Assembly (NCBI GenBank): GCA_023135545.1
Contig: JAGLSY010000116.1
Span: 1 to 20,453, forward strand
DNA: 20,453 nt
Direction of reading: 5' to 3'
Source: Thermoplasmata archaeon
GTDB lineage: Archaea > Thermoplasmatota > Thermoplasmata > SG8-5 > JAGLSY01
The notes beneath the pieces were generated by a model. It did no database searches. It was not told the DNA's origin and saw nothing but the letters and a program-made list of their open reading frames with translations. This document shows, in pieces, positions 1 to 6,761 of the stretch. Position 1 is the stretch's first letter. Every line of letters starts with the position of its first letter. The position numbers were made by a program, and so were the translations under genes.

Positions 1-2748
1 AACAATATCACAAATAATCACATAGCTAGCAATGCGGGTGAGGGCTTTGACATAGCCGCCGGGGCCTATGGGAACAATATCACCGGCAACAATATCACGG
101 ATAATACTCACGGTGTTTCCATATCGGGCGCAACCGCGGACTGCAACAATGTTATTGGCAACAACATATCCGGCAACAATCAGAACGGTATCTACATCAG
201 CGTGAACGCGAAATACAACAATGTGACGGGAAATAGGATCGTTGGCAACTCCTTCAGCGGCATCAGAGTATGGTTCGTCAATACCAACAATATAACGGAC
301 AACAACATCTCCTCCAACACCTTCCACGGCCTGGAGATCGATACGGCCACCAACCTGACGATAAGAAACAATACCATTGTCGGCAACACCCAGCGCGGAA
401 TATTCTTTGAGGATTCGGATAATTGCACGGCAACGCTTAACAACATCTCCGGAAACCAGGATTACGGAGCTTATCTACAGACATCGGTGGATATTCAGGT
501 CTACCACAACGAGTTCTGGAACAATATCAACCAGGCCTATGACGATGGCTGGGACAACAACTCCTGGGACAACGGTTACCCGTCAGGCGGAAACTTCTGG
601 GATGACTACACTGGCATCGACCTTATGAACGGTGCGGCACAGGACATTCCGGACCCGGACGGAATAGGCGACACCCACTACAATGACACCTACGGCCAGG
701 GAATCCAGGGCGGCACAATGGAAGACAATTATCCATTGATGATGCTCGGCGATATCGATGACAATTACCCGCCTGTTTCTTCGGTTGACGCAGTTGCCCC
801 TTACTGGCACAACACCGACCCACTGGCACTGACCGTCACGGCCTATGATGCCAGGGGAACTGTAACAGACATTCACCTGTGGTACAGCTTCGAGGGCGGC
901 ATCAGATCCTTCTTCGGAACGAACAGCACCGGCAATGGATTTAATTTTGACTGGCCAGCAGGTGAAGGCAATTACTCATTCTACTCGAATGCGGAGGACG
1001 ATTCCGGAAATATGGGGGCTGTCCCCCTGATTGCGGACACGACCGCTGGCTATGACATTACCGTTCCAAGTGTTGATGCAGGAGCGGATCTGGATACCGA
1101 TGCCCAGTTCCCTCAGGATGGAACTGCCAGCGATCTCATGTCCGGCATAGCTTCGTATCAGTGGACAAAGGTATCTGGCCCGGGAACCATAACCTTCGGT
1201 ACCCCCACGGCCGAGGATACCACCATAGAGGCGGACACAGACGGCACATATATCATCCAATTGAGCGTGACAGACAATGCAGGAAACAATGCAGTGAGCA
1301 ACTTCACCCTGACCTGGGATACCACAGACCCGTTAGTTGATGCAGGTCCAGACGTTATGGCAGGCAGCCAATTCCTTCAGGATGCAACGGCAAGTGATGC
1401 CACCATCGGCATAGCGGGATACAGCTGGACTATGGTATCCGGCCCGGGAACCATAACCTTTGGTTCATCCACAGCCGAGGACACCACGGTCAGCGCGGAT
1501 GAGGACGGCGTTTACGTTATCCAGCTCAGCGTGACGGACAGCCAGGGAAATGAAGGACTTGACACTTTCGAACTTATATGGGATGCGACCCCTCCGGTCA
1601 TCACGGTTTCCGATGTGGTCAACGGGACTGGCATATGGTTCAACATCACCGAGACAAACCTGGACATGGTCTATTATCTGGACGGCACGGAAAATGTTAC
1701 ACTGACCGCCCCCTACTTCATAGACACTTCCGGCCTGGCCCTGGGATTCTACAATTACACCATCTGGGCATGGGATATGGTCGATCAATCTGCCTCCACC
1801 CTGGTCACCATCTACATCGGGCCAGACATCATTCCATCAACTGCCCCGACCATCAGCGGCACACTTCCCATCCACAACTCGATCAATGTTTCCACCATCA
1901 CATCCATCGTGATAATCTTCAGCCAGTCAATGGACACTGCCGCGGTTCAGGATGCACTGGATATTGACAATTTAACCACATCAATGACAATGGCCTTCTC
2001 CTGGAATGCCGATAACACCATCCTGACGATCCATATATCGCCGGGTCTGGCCTCTCTAACAACCTACCAGGTAACCATTGACACCGGAGCCGAGGATGCA
2101 AGCGGAACCGCCATGGAAAGTGATTATATATTCAGCTTCACCACCATTTCCCTGGACACCGATGGTGACGGCACCCCGAACCACATTGACACCGATGATG
2201 ACGATGATGGAGTGCTGGACACAGAGGATGACTTCCCGCTGGATGACTCGGAAACCGTTGACACGGATGGTGATGGCACGGGCAACAATGCCGACACCGA
2301 CGACGATGGAGACGGCACGCTGGACGCCGAGGATGCCTTCCCTCTGGATGCCGCCGAGACCCTTGACACGGACGGAGATGGCACGGGCAACAATGCAGAT
2401 ACCGATGATGACGGTGATGGAACGCCGGATGACGAGGATTCCGCGCCGCTGGACCCTGATGTCGGGGGCAGTGACGAGCCCAGGACATTCCTGTGGATAT
2501 TACTCATATTGGCTATTGTCATGATCGTCCTGGGAATCATAGGCCTGAAAATAATGGGGAAGAAGCCGGCCGGTTCGGAGGAAAGGGTATCGGAAACGTC
2601 TGACCTTGAGGAGCCGGATGAATTCAAGAACAATGAATTGGATGATGGCCAGGAAGACCTGGATGATGACCATGAGAGTAATGAAGATGGCCTTGAGGGT
2701 GAAGATGAGACCGGGCCGGATGCAGAAACCGTTGATGCTGATGAGTGA
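1..2748 (+). CDS. Large membrane-anchored surface protein, 5'-truncated (NosD-like beta-helix, PKD/Ig, Big_5, TSP3 repeats)
   Basis: The frame is open from base 1, so the N-terminus lies outside the window; the GTG at 202 is internal. In order: Asn-rich right-handed beta-helix turns of the NosD/CASH type (N-N-I-x-x-N periodicity, about 1-590), closing with GGNFWDDYTGID and DPDGIGDTHY (588-690) as NosD-like domains do; an Ig-like domain (770-1050); two 88-residue PKD/Ig-like repeats (1069-1596); another Ig-like domain (1590-1825); a Big_5/SbsA-type Ig domain (1837-2145); three 35-residue Asp-rich thrombospondin-3-like repeats (2155-2469); one membrane helix (2488-2562) followed by KIMGKK; and a strongly acidic cytosolic tail of about 55 residues. 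Many Asn-x-Ser/Thr sites suggest N-glycosylation. It is probably an extracellular, Ca-stabilised adhesin or S-layer-associated protein; the ligand is unknown. The stop lies 3 nt from the convergent regulator gene. Confidence 0.9.
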   Translation, partial: NNITNNHIASNAGEGFDIAAGAYGNNITGNNITDNTHGVSISGATADCNNVIGNNISGNNQNGIYISVNAKYNNVTGNRIVGNSFSGIRVWFVNTNNITDNNISSNTFHGLEIDTATNLTIRNNTIVGNTQRGIFFEDSDNCTATLNNISGNQDYGAYLQTSVDIQVYHNEFWNNINQAYDDGWDNNSWDNGYPSGGNFWDDYTGIDLMNGAAQDIPDPDGIGDTHYNDTYGQGIQGGTMEDNYPLMMLGDIDDNYPPVSSVDAVAPYWHNTDPLALTVTAYDARGTVTDIHLWYSFEGGIRSFFGTNSTGNGFNFDWPAGEGNYSFYSNAEDDSGNMGAVPLIADTTAGYDITVPSVDAGADLDTDAQFPQDGTASDLMSGIASYQWTKVSGPGTITFGTPTAEDTTIEADTDGTYIIQLSVTDNAGNNAVSNFTLTWDTTDPLVDAGPDVMAGSQFLQDATASDATIGIAGYSWTMVSGPGTITFGSSTAEDTTVSADEDGVYVIQLSVTDSQGNEGLDTFELIWDATPPVITVSDVVNGTGIWFNITETNLDMVYYLDGTENVTLTAPYFIDTSGLALGFYNYTIWAWDMVDQSASTLVTIYIGPDIIPSTAPTISGTLPIHNSINVSTITSIVIIFSQSMDTAAVQDALDIDNLTTSMTMAFSWNADNTILTIHISPGLASLTTYQVTIDTGAEDASGTAMESDYIFSFTTISLDTDGDGTPNHIDTDDDDDGVLDTEDDFPLDDSETVDTDGDGTGNNADTDDDGDGTLDAEDAFPLDAAETLDTDGDGTGNNADTDDDGDGTPDDEDSAPLDPDVGGSDEPRTFLWILLILAIVMIVLGIIGLKIMGKKPAGSEERVSETSDLEEPDEFKNNELDDGQEDLDDDHESNEDGLEGEDETGPDAETVDADE
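1069..1596 (+). repeat. Tandem 88-codon PKD/Ig-like domain repeat
   Basis: Two consecutive 264-bp units within the surface-protein gene encode domains beginning VDAG and containing WT-VSGPGTITFG and VIQLSVTD (or IIQLSVTD). A 20-nt stretch starting GGCCCGGGAACC is identical at 1177 and 1441, exactly 264 nt apart, so the duplication is recent or under strong conservation. Confidence 0.85.
2155..2469 (+). repeat. Three 35-residue thrombospondin type 3-like Ca-binding repeats
   Basis: Units start at 2155, 2260 and 2365 (105 bp each) and follow DTDGDGxxNxxDTDDDxDGxxDxEDxxPLD. The DxDxDG spacing is the classical calcium-binding pattern of TSP3 repeats. The array is a stiff Asp-rich stalk just outside the membrane helix. 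The same unit length recurs in the protein at 6762-8102. Confidence 0.88.
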
Positions 2749-2751
2749 GAG

Positions 2752-3198
2752 TTACCCGGGAACCGGAACTTTCACTTCTTCCTTCACCACGTTCAGCACT
2801 ATCTGGGTATAGGTCCTCTCAACGAATTCCATGCTAGTGATCCACTTGATGAATTTGTTCAATTCCCTTCGATTCCGGAATCTGACCACGATTATCGAAT
2901 CCCATTCCCCGGTTATGTCGTAGACGCTGATGACCTCGGGTGTCTTGGATATCTTGTCCTGCACCTTTATCATCTTTCCATGGGATATTCTCATGCCGAT
3001 GACGGCCAGCAGGTCGTATCCCACCTTCTGTGGGTCTATCAGGGGGATGTAGCCCTTGATTATCTCTTCCTCTTCCATCTTCCTGATGCGATTGGAGATT
3101 GTGCTCATCGACACGTCCAGCTCCTTGGCCATCTGACGATAGCTCTTCCTGGCATTCTCGTTCAGCAAATTTATTATGCTATAATCCAGTTTATCCAT
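2752..3198 (-). CDS. Lrp/AsnC family transcriptional regulator
   Basis: 148 residues, the usual length for the family. An N-terminal winged helix-turn-helix (about 3-50; LDYSIINLLNENARKSYRQM, then ELDVSMSTISNRIRKME with the recognition helix) is followed by a RAM/effector domain (about 65-140, with GYDLLAVIGMRI, VYDITGEWDSIIVVRF and VERTYTQIVL). Members bind DNA as dimers or octamers and usually sense amino acids. It is divergent from glnA with 173 nt between the starts, so control of glnA and of itself is a natural inference. Start is ATG at 3198; a TATA-like box on the minus strand (3233-3244) gives a leader of about 13 nt with no clear Shine-Dalgarno. The effector cannot be read from sequence. 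Confidence 0.93.
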   Translation of the reverse strand: MDKLDYSIINLLNENARKSYRQMAKELDVSMSTISNRIRKMEEEEIIKGYIPLIDPQKVGYDLLAVIGMRISHGKMIKVQDKISKTPEVISVYDITGEWDSIIVVRFRNRRELNKFIKWITSMEFVERTYTQIVLNVVKEEVKVPVPG

Positions 3199-3232
3199 GA
3201 GCCGTAATAGGGAAACACATTTAATAAACTAT

Positions 3233-3244
3233 CCTTATATTTTC
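3233..3244 (-). promoter_or_regulatory. Putative TATA box for the Lrp-type gene
   Basis: On the minus strand this reads GAAAATATAAGG, an A-rich BRE-like stretch plus TATA core, with its centre about 40 nt before the ATG. Assigned by position and composition only. Confidence 0.45.
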
Positions 3245-3313
3245 ACCAATAATAAGTCAAATGACCACAATAATAAAGAGATGTCAATCAAATGCATGGT
3301 TTTTTTAGGATAT

Positions 3314-3322
3314 GTTATAAGT
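3314..3322 (+). promoter_or_regulatory. Putative TATA box for glnA
   Basis: GTTATAAGT is centred near 3318, predicting a transcript start near 3344 and a leader of about 28 nt that contains the GGAGG at 3361-3365. It sits in the regulator/glnA divergent region, where an Lrp-type protein could act. Confidence 0.5.
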
Positions 3323-3371
3323 ATGAATAATCAGTCTCCTTTTCATCCCTTAGGATCATAGGAGGATGCAC

Positions 3372-4697
3372 ATGACCAATGTTTCGGAGATACTGGAAGA
3401 GGCCAAGAGGGCCAAGCTTGAGAACGTGAGAATCCAATTCACAGACATACTGGGCTCGCCCAAGAACATCGTGATACCCGAGTGGCGGTTGGAGGAGGCG
3501 CTGGAAGAAGGGATAGCCTTCGACGCTTCATCCATCCAGGGATATGCCACAATTGAAGAATCGGACCTCATCGCAAGGCCCGACCTCGGCACATGGAGAA
3601 TTCTGCCGGATACCCTGGAGAAAAGGGTGACCGCACGGTTCAACTGTGACATATACGAGCCTGACGGAAAGAGATATTCCGGAGACCCCAAGTACGTTCT
3701 AGAGAAGGTGGTGGAGAAAGCCAGGGCCATGGGATTTTCCAATGTAAACTTCGGGCCGGAATGTGAGTTCTTCCTTCTGAAAAAGAACAATGGCTGCCTT
3801 ACAGCAACGCCAAACGACAACGGCGGCTACTTCGACCTCTCACCACTCGACCTGGCCGAGAATGTCAGAGGAGATATCTCCGCGATGCTCCAGGCAATGG
3901 GCTTCCAGGTTTACACGACGCATCACGAGGTCGCACCCGGCCAGCATGAGATCAACTTCCAATATTCCGACCCCCTGACAACGGCCGACCGGGTTGTTAC
4001 GCTAAAGTATGTGGCAAAGGTCGTCGCCCTCCAGCATAACATGCATGCGACATTCATGCCCAAGCCCATATACGGCCAGAACGGGACAGGCATGCACACC
4101 CACATGTCACTGGTGGGAAAGGACGGCAACGCCTTCAAGGACCCGGATGATGGCAACGGCCTGAGCGAGACGGCATATAGTTATATTGCAGGATTATTAT
4201 ATTATTCAAAAGAAATAAATGCGGTTCTGAACTCCTGGGTCAACTCCTTCAAGAGGCTGGTTCCCGGTTATGAAGCACCGTGCTACATTGCCTGGGCCAT
4301 GCAGAACCGCTCCGCACTGATCCGAATCCCGGCCAAGAGAGGCGAGGGAACAAGGGTCGAGCTGAGAAACCCGGACCCGGCAGGAAATCCCTATCTCCAG
4401 TTCGCCGTGATGCTGGCCGCCGGCCTCAGGGGTATAGAGAACAAGATGCGGCCACCAAAACCTGTGGAACTGGACATCTACGGAATGAGCCCCGAGGAGA
4501 GGGGAAGGCGGGGTGTGGAATCACTGCCTGGCAACCTGGGGCATGCACTTTCATTCATGGAGGAAAGCGAGCTGATGAAGGAAGTGCTGGGCCCCCACCT
4601 GTTCAACACCTTCCTGCATCTGAAATATATGGAATTCAATGAGTACCGGACTCAAGTCACCAACTGGGAAATTGAAAAATTTTTACCTGTTTTATAG
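3372..4697 (+). CDS. glnA: Glutamine synthetase, class I (alpha-like)
   Basis: Condenses glutamate and ammonia to glutamine with ATP; cytosolic dodecamer in this family. 441 residues from the chosen start. Diagnostic stretches: the beta-grasp N-terminus with QFTDILG, the catalytic-loop region FDASSIQG, metal-ligand segment NFGPECEFFL, FMPKPIYGQNGTGMHTHMSL, NSFKRLVPGYEAPCY, and RIPAKRGEGTRVELRNPDPAGNPYL. The C-terminal DIYGMSPEERGRRGVESLP resembles the Bacillus GSI-alpha form, not the adenylylated NLYDLPPEE form. ATG 3366 abuts GGAGG (3361-3365) with no spacing, whereas ATG 3372 is 6 nt downstream, so I start at 3372. Counting from 3366, the residue aligned with the Bacillus feedback arginine (Arg62) is Thr62. 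The gene is convergent with the cysteine synthase. Confidence 0.97.
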   Translation: MTNVSEILEEAKRAKLENVRIQFTDILGSPKNIVIPEWRLEEALEEGIAFDASSIQGYATIEESDLIARPDLGTWRILPDTLEKRVTARFNCDIYEPDGKRYSGDPKYVLEKVVEKARAMGFSNVNFGPECEFFLLKKNNGCLTATPNDNGGYFDLSPLDLAENVRGDISAMLQAMGFQVYTTHHEVAPGQHEINFQYSDPLTTADRVVTLKYVAKVVALQHNMHATFMPKPIYGQNGTGMHTHMSLVGKDGNAFKDPDDGNGLSETAYSYIAGLLYYSKEINAVLNSWVNSFKRLVPGYEAPCYIAWAMQNRSALIRIPAKRGEGTRVELRNPDPAGNPYLQFAVMLAAGLRGIENKMRPPKPVELDIYGMSPEERGRRGVESLPGNLGHALSFMEESELMKEVLGPHLFNTFLHLKYMEFNEYRTQVTNWEIEKFLPVL

Positions 4698-4747
4698 AGC
4701 CCACATTAAGTCTGGCTCACAAAGCAAAGGTATGCAGTAGGAGAATA

Positions 4748-5650
4748 TCATTCATCATACAGTCTGGTCGACAGATATTTCTCTCCCCCGTCCGGGAACA
4801 GGGTAAGGATGATTCCATGGCCCTTTCTGCCCTCAAGCTCTCTGGCCTTTTCAAGTGCCGCATGAAGCGCGGCTCCGGAACTGATGCCTGCCAGTATGCC
4901 CTCATTCTTTGCCAGAAGCCTGGAAGCACCGAAGGCCTCCTCCTCTTCGATGAAGACTGTTTTGTCGATGTACTGGCCTTCGTAAATCTTCGGCACCTCC
5001 TGCACCTCCAGGTTCTTCAACCCCTGCAGGCCGGCTCCCGGCACAGGCTGGACACCTATCACTTCCATGTCCGGCCAGACCTCTTTCAGGCGTTTTGAGA
5101 GGCCGGTGATGGTTCCACCGGTTCCAACCCCTGCCACCAGCACGTCAACGTTGTCGAAGTCCGAGATTATCTCGGCGGCGGTGTACTTGTAATGGGCCAG
5201 CGTGTTGCATCTGTTGCTGTACTGGTCCAGCATTATCATTTTCTCGTCCTCCTCGACTGCCAGCCGGGCCTCGTTGATGCTCCCGTCTATGCCTCCGCTC
5301 TCTGGGGTCAGCCTCAGTTCGGCGCCCAGTGCCTTCAGCATCTTGATCCTTTCTAAACTCATGTTCTCCGGCATGTACAGAACAAGCCTGTAACCGCGGA
5401 TTGCGGATACCATGGCCAGCGCTATGCCGGTGTTCCCGCTTGTGGCCTCGACTATGACAGAATCCCGCTTCAGGATGCCGTCCTGCTCGGCGCATCTCAT
5501 CATTTCCAGAACGGCCCTGTCTTTCACAGAGCCGGAAGGATTGAAGGCCTCCAGCTTCGCAAAAAGCTCCACCTGGCCAGAATATATTCTCTTCAGTCTC
5601 ACAACGGGCGTCGAGCCCACCAAATCCAGATTACTCTCTACTACAACCAT
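4748..5650 (-). CDS. PLP-dependent cysteine synthase (CysK/CysM family)
   Basis: 300 residues. Beta-replacement enzyme making L-cysteine from an activated serine and sulfide; cytosolic. PLP-binding Lys43 lies in NPSGSVKDR; the substrate loop TSGNTG is 70-75; the phosphate-binding GTGGT is 176-180; GISSGA is 256-261; PDGGEKYLST is near the C-terminus. Where CysK usually has PDSGERYLST with a Ser near the PLP nitrogen, this has Gly288. The segment QGLKNLEVQEVPKIY (209-223) resembles the CysM side of the family, some members of which use O-phosphoserine. A serA/aminotransferase operon in the window makes that substrate plausible. ATG 5650 is preceded on the minus strand by a GTGA-containing Shine-Dalgarno. 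The leader carries a perfect inverted repeat (5709-5745). Acceptor specificity is inference. Confidence 0.93.
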   Translation of the reverse strand: MVVVESNLDLVGSTPVVRLKRIYSGQVELFAKLEAFNPSGSVKDRAVLEMMRCAEQDGILKRDSVIVEATSGNTGIALAMVSAIRGYRLVLYMPENMSLERIKMLKALGAELRLTPESGGIDGSINEARLAVEEDEKMIMLDQYSNRCNTLAHYKYTAAEIISDFDNVDVLVAGVGTGGTITGLSKRLKEVWPDMEVIGVQPVPGAGLQGLKNLEVQEVPKIYEGQYIDKTVFIEEEEAFGASRLLAKNEGILAGISSGAALHAALEKARELEGRKGHGIILTLFPDGGEKYLSTRLYDE

Positions 5651-5708
5651 AATTCACACTCTCCCAAAAATCACTGTAGGAGGTTTACTCGAAACAACAG
5701 CCAGCACA

Positions 5709-5745
5709 TTGGCTATTCATCTCAAAGATCCGTGGGAATAGCCAA
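5709..5745 (-). promoter_or_regulatory. 10-bp perfect inverted repeat upstream of the cysteine synthase gene
   Basis: TTGGCTATTC (5709-5718) pairs perfectly with GAATAGCCAA (5736-5745) across a 17-nt loop. It lies 59-95 nt before the cysteine synthase ATG. A TATA-like box on the minus strand (5777-5788) would place the transcript start near 5757, so the hairpin would be at the very 5' end of the leader. It could be a protein-binding operator or an RNA hairpin; the sequence does not decide. Confidence 0.6.
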
Positions 5746-5776
5746 CTGTCGGTCATCAAGGTCTTGATAACACCTT

Positions 5777-5788
5777 GGTATTAAAAAC
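5777..5788 (-). promoter_or_regulatory. Putative TATA box for the cysteine synthase gene
   Basis: The minus strand reads GTTTTTAATACC, an AT core flanked by GC-rich sequence. Spacing predicts a transcript start near 5757 and a leader of about 107 nt, long for an archaeon and containing the inverted repeat. The same T-run could instead terminate the minus-strand gene ending at 5872. Confidence 0.35.
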
Positions 5789-5871
5789 TACCCCCCACTT
5801 TTTTTCTTTTTGGGATTTTCTGCGCAGGCAGGCCTGCTCGCTAGGTTAAACTACTCGAAAACAATTGGCAT

Positions 5872-6129
5872 TTAAATTATATCCGGCTCGCATGACCCAT
5901 TATCGAAAAGTTCGGTTTCCAGTCTGAAAGTTACCTTCATTCCCTTCAGCACCTCCTGGACCTTGTCGGCGAAGAATACGACCTCGTTTACCGAGGTATC
6001 ATTGTCCCATTCGTAGACAAAATCATAATTGCCGGTTGTGGGCTTGAACCCTATGTTGCTAAGGAGGTCGACTACTTCAGAAGGTTTTGCACCTTCAGTG
6101 CTGAACATCATTCTCAGGTAGGTCTTCAT
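5872..6129 (-). CDS. Small conserved-looking protein of unknown function (85 aa)
   Basis: I do not recognise a named family. Predicted order is beta (2-9, KTYLRMMF), helix (15-27, KPSEVVDLLSNIG), beta (around 33-41, GNYDFVYEW), helix (48-63, NEVVFFADKVQEVLKG), beta (64-73, MKVTFRLETE): a compact alpha/beta, ferredoxin-like arrangement with no signal peptide or membrane segment. It ends in a short polar tail. It is divergent from the gamma-carbonic-anhydrase-like gene and shares a short AT-rich promoter region with it. Reality as a gene is supported by clean codon periodicity, sensible secondary structure and its own promoter; function is unknown. Confidence 0.75.
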   Translation of the reverse strand: MKTYLRMMFSTEGAKPSEVVDLLSNIGFKPTTGNYDFVYEWDNDTSVNEVVFFADKVQEVLKGMKVTFRLETELFDNGSCEPDII

Positions 6130-6157
6130 TTTATCAATATGTAAATGGACTCTTAAC

Positions 6158-6168
6158 CTTTTAAAGCT
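6158..6168. promoter_or_regulatory. Near-palindromic TATA element between two divergent genes
   Basis: CTTTTAAAGCT reads as a TATA-like core in both directions. On the minus strand its centre is about 33 nt from the ATG at 6129, on the plus strand about 37 nt from the ATG at 6199, so one element could serve both genes. A second candidate, TATTAAATC (6190-6198), would fit a leaderless start at ATG 6220. Confidence 0.45.
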
Positions 6169-6198
6169 TTTGCATTCTGTGACCAGAAGTATTAAATC

Positions 6199-6732
6199 AT
6201 GGATTTCGTAGGGGCCGGCATGACAATCGGTTCAAAACCCGTGATTCACTATTCGGCTTACATCGACCCCGCCTCCATCATTATCGGGGACGTGGAAATA
6301 GCCGAGGGATGCTCGGTCTGGCCGGGTGCGGTTATACGCGCCGACCTCAACAAAATAATTATCGGCCCGGGCTCCAATGTCCAGGATAATTGTGTGATAC
6401 ACGTTTCCGAGGACAACCAGACCATTATCGGGAGGGATGTTTCCCTGGGCCATTCCTGCATGGTCCACGGGGCCATAATCCACGATGACGTGATAATCGG
6501 CATAAATTCAACAATCCTGAATGACGCGGAGATCGGCGAAGGCTCCATCATCGGTGCCAACTCGGTGGTCAAGGCCGGAATGAAGATACCGCCAGGAAGC
6601 CTGGTCCTCGGCGTGCCCGGAAAGATCATCAAGTCGGGGGATGACAGTTTGATGGCCACCATACGGCAGAATGCGAAGAATTATCATATGTTGAGGGATG
6701 AGCACAAGGCAGGGAAGCACTCTAGATTATAA
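6199..6732 (+). CDS. Gamma-carbonic-anhydrase-like hexapeptide-repeat protein
   Basis: 177 residues, typical of the YrdA/CamH branch: a left-handed parallel beta-helix of I/V-G-x-x hexapeptides (about 14-145) capped by a C-terminal helix (148-170). The three expected metal ligands are present as His68 (VQDNCVIH), His85 and His90 (LGHSCMVHG), and Arg47, Gln62 and Asp63 match the conserved core. The acidic loop of the well-studied Methanosarcina Cam enzyme is absent. It may interconvert CO2 and bicarbonate, but many members have unproven activity. Cytosolic, trimeric in the family. Start ATG 6199 has no Shine-Dalgarno; ATG 6220 is a good alternative because it fits the family N-terminus and leaderless spacing. 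The surface-protein gene follows after 29 nt. Confidence 0.9.
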   Translation: MDFVGAGMTIGSKPVIHYSAYIDPASIIIGDVEIAEGCSVWPGAVIRADLNKIIIGPGSNVQDNCVIHVSEDNQTIIGRDVSLGHSCMVHGAIIHDDVIIGINSTILNDAEIGEGSIIGANSVVKAGMKIPPGSLVLGVPGKIIKSGDDSLMATIRQNAKNYHMLRDEHKAGKHSRL

Positions 6733-6761
6733 TTCCTTAATCAATCGTAAACTATTAGTGC

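Noticed and set aside
1..600. AACAAT/AACAACATC-rich repeats that look like a CRISPR or satellite array
   Set aside because: The frame is continuously open and the repeats encode beta-helix turns; spacing is irregular, with no unique spacers.
2124..2633. 169-codon Ser/Pro-rich open frame on the minus strand (similar ones at 7394-8020 and 7512-8123)
   Set aside because: It is antisense to the Asp-rich calcium repeats. GAT/GAC-rich coding DNA yields Ser/Val-rich open frames on the other strand without any gene being there.
3366..3371. ATG 3366 as the glutamine synthetase start
   Set aside because: It directly abuts GGAGG with no spacing. ATG 3372 has normal 6-nt spacing.
4697..4718. GAGCC/GGCTC hairpin between glnA and the cysteine synthase
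   Set aside because: Only 5 bp with a 12-nt loop and no T-run after it; too weak to call a terminator.
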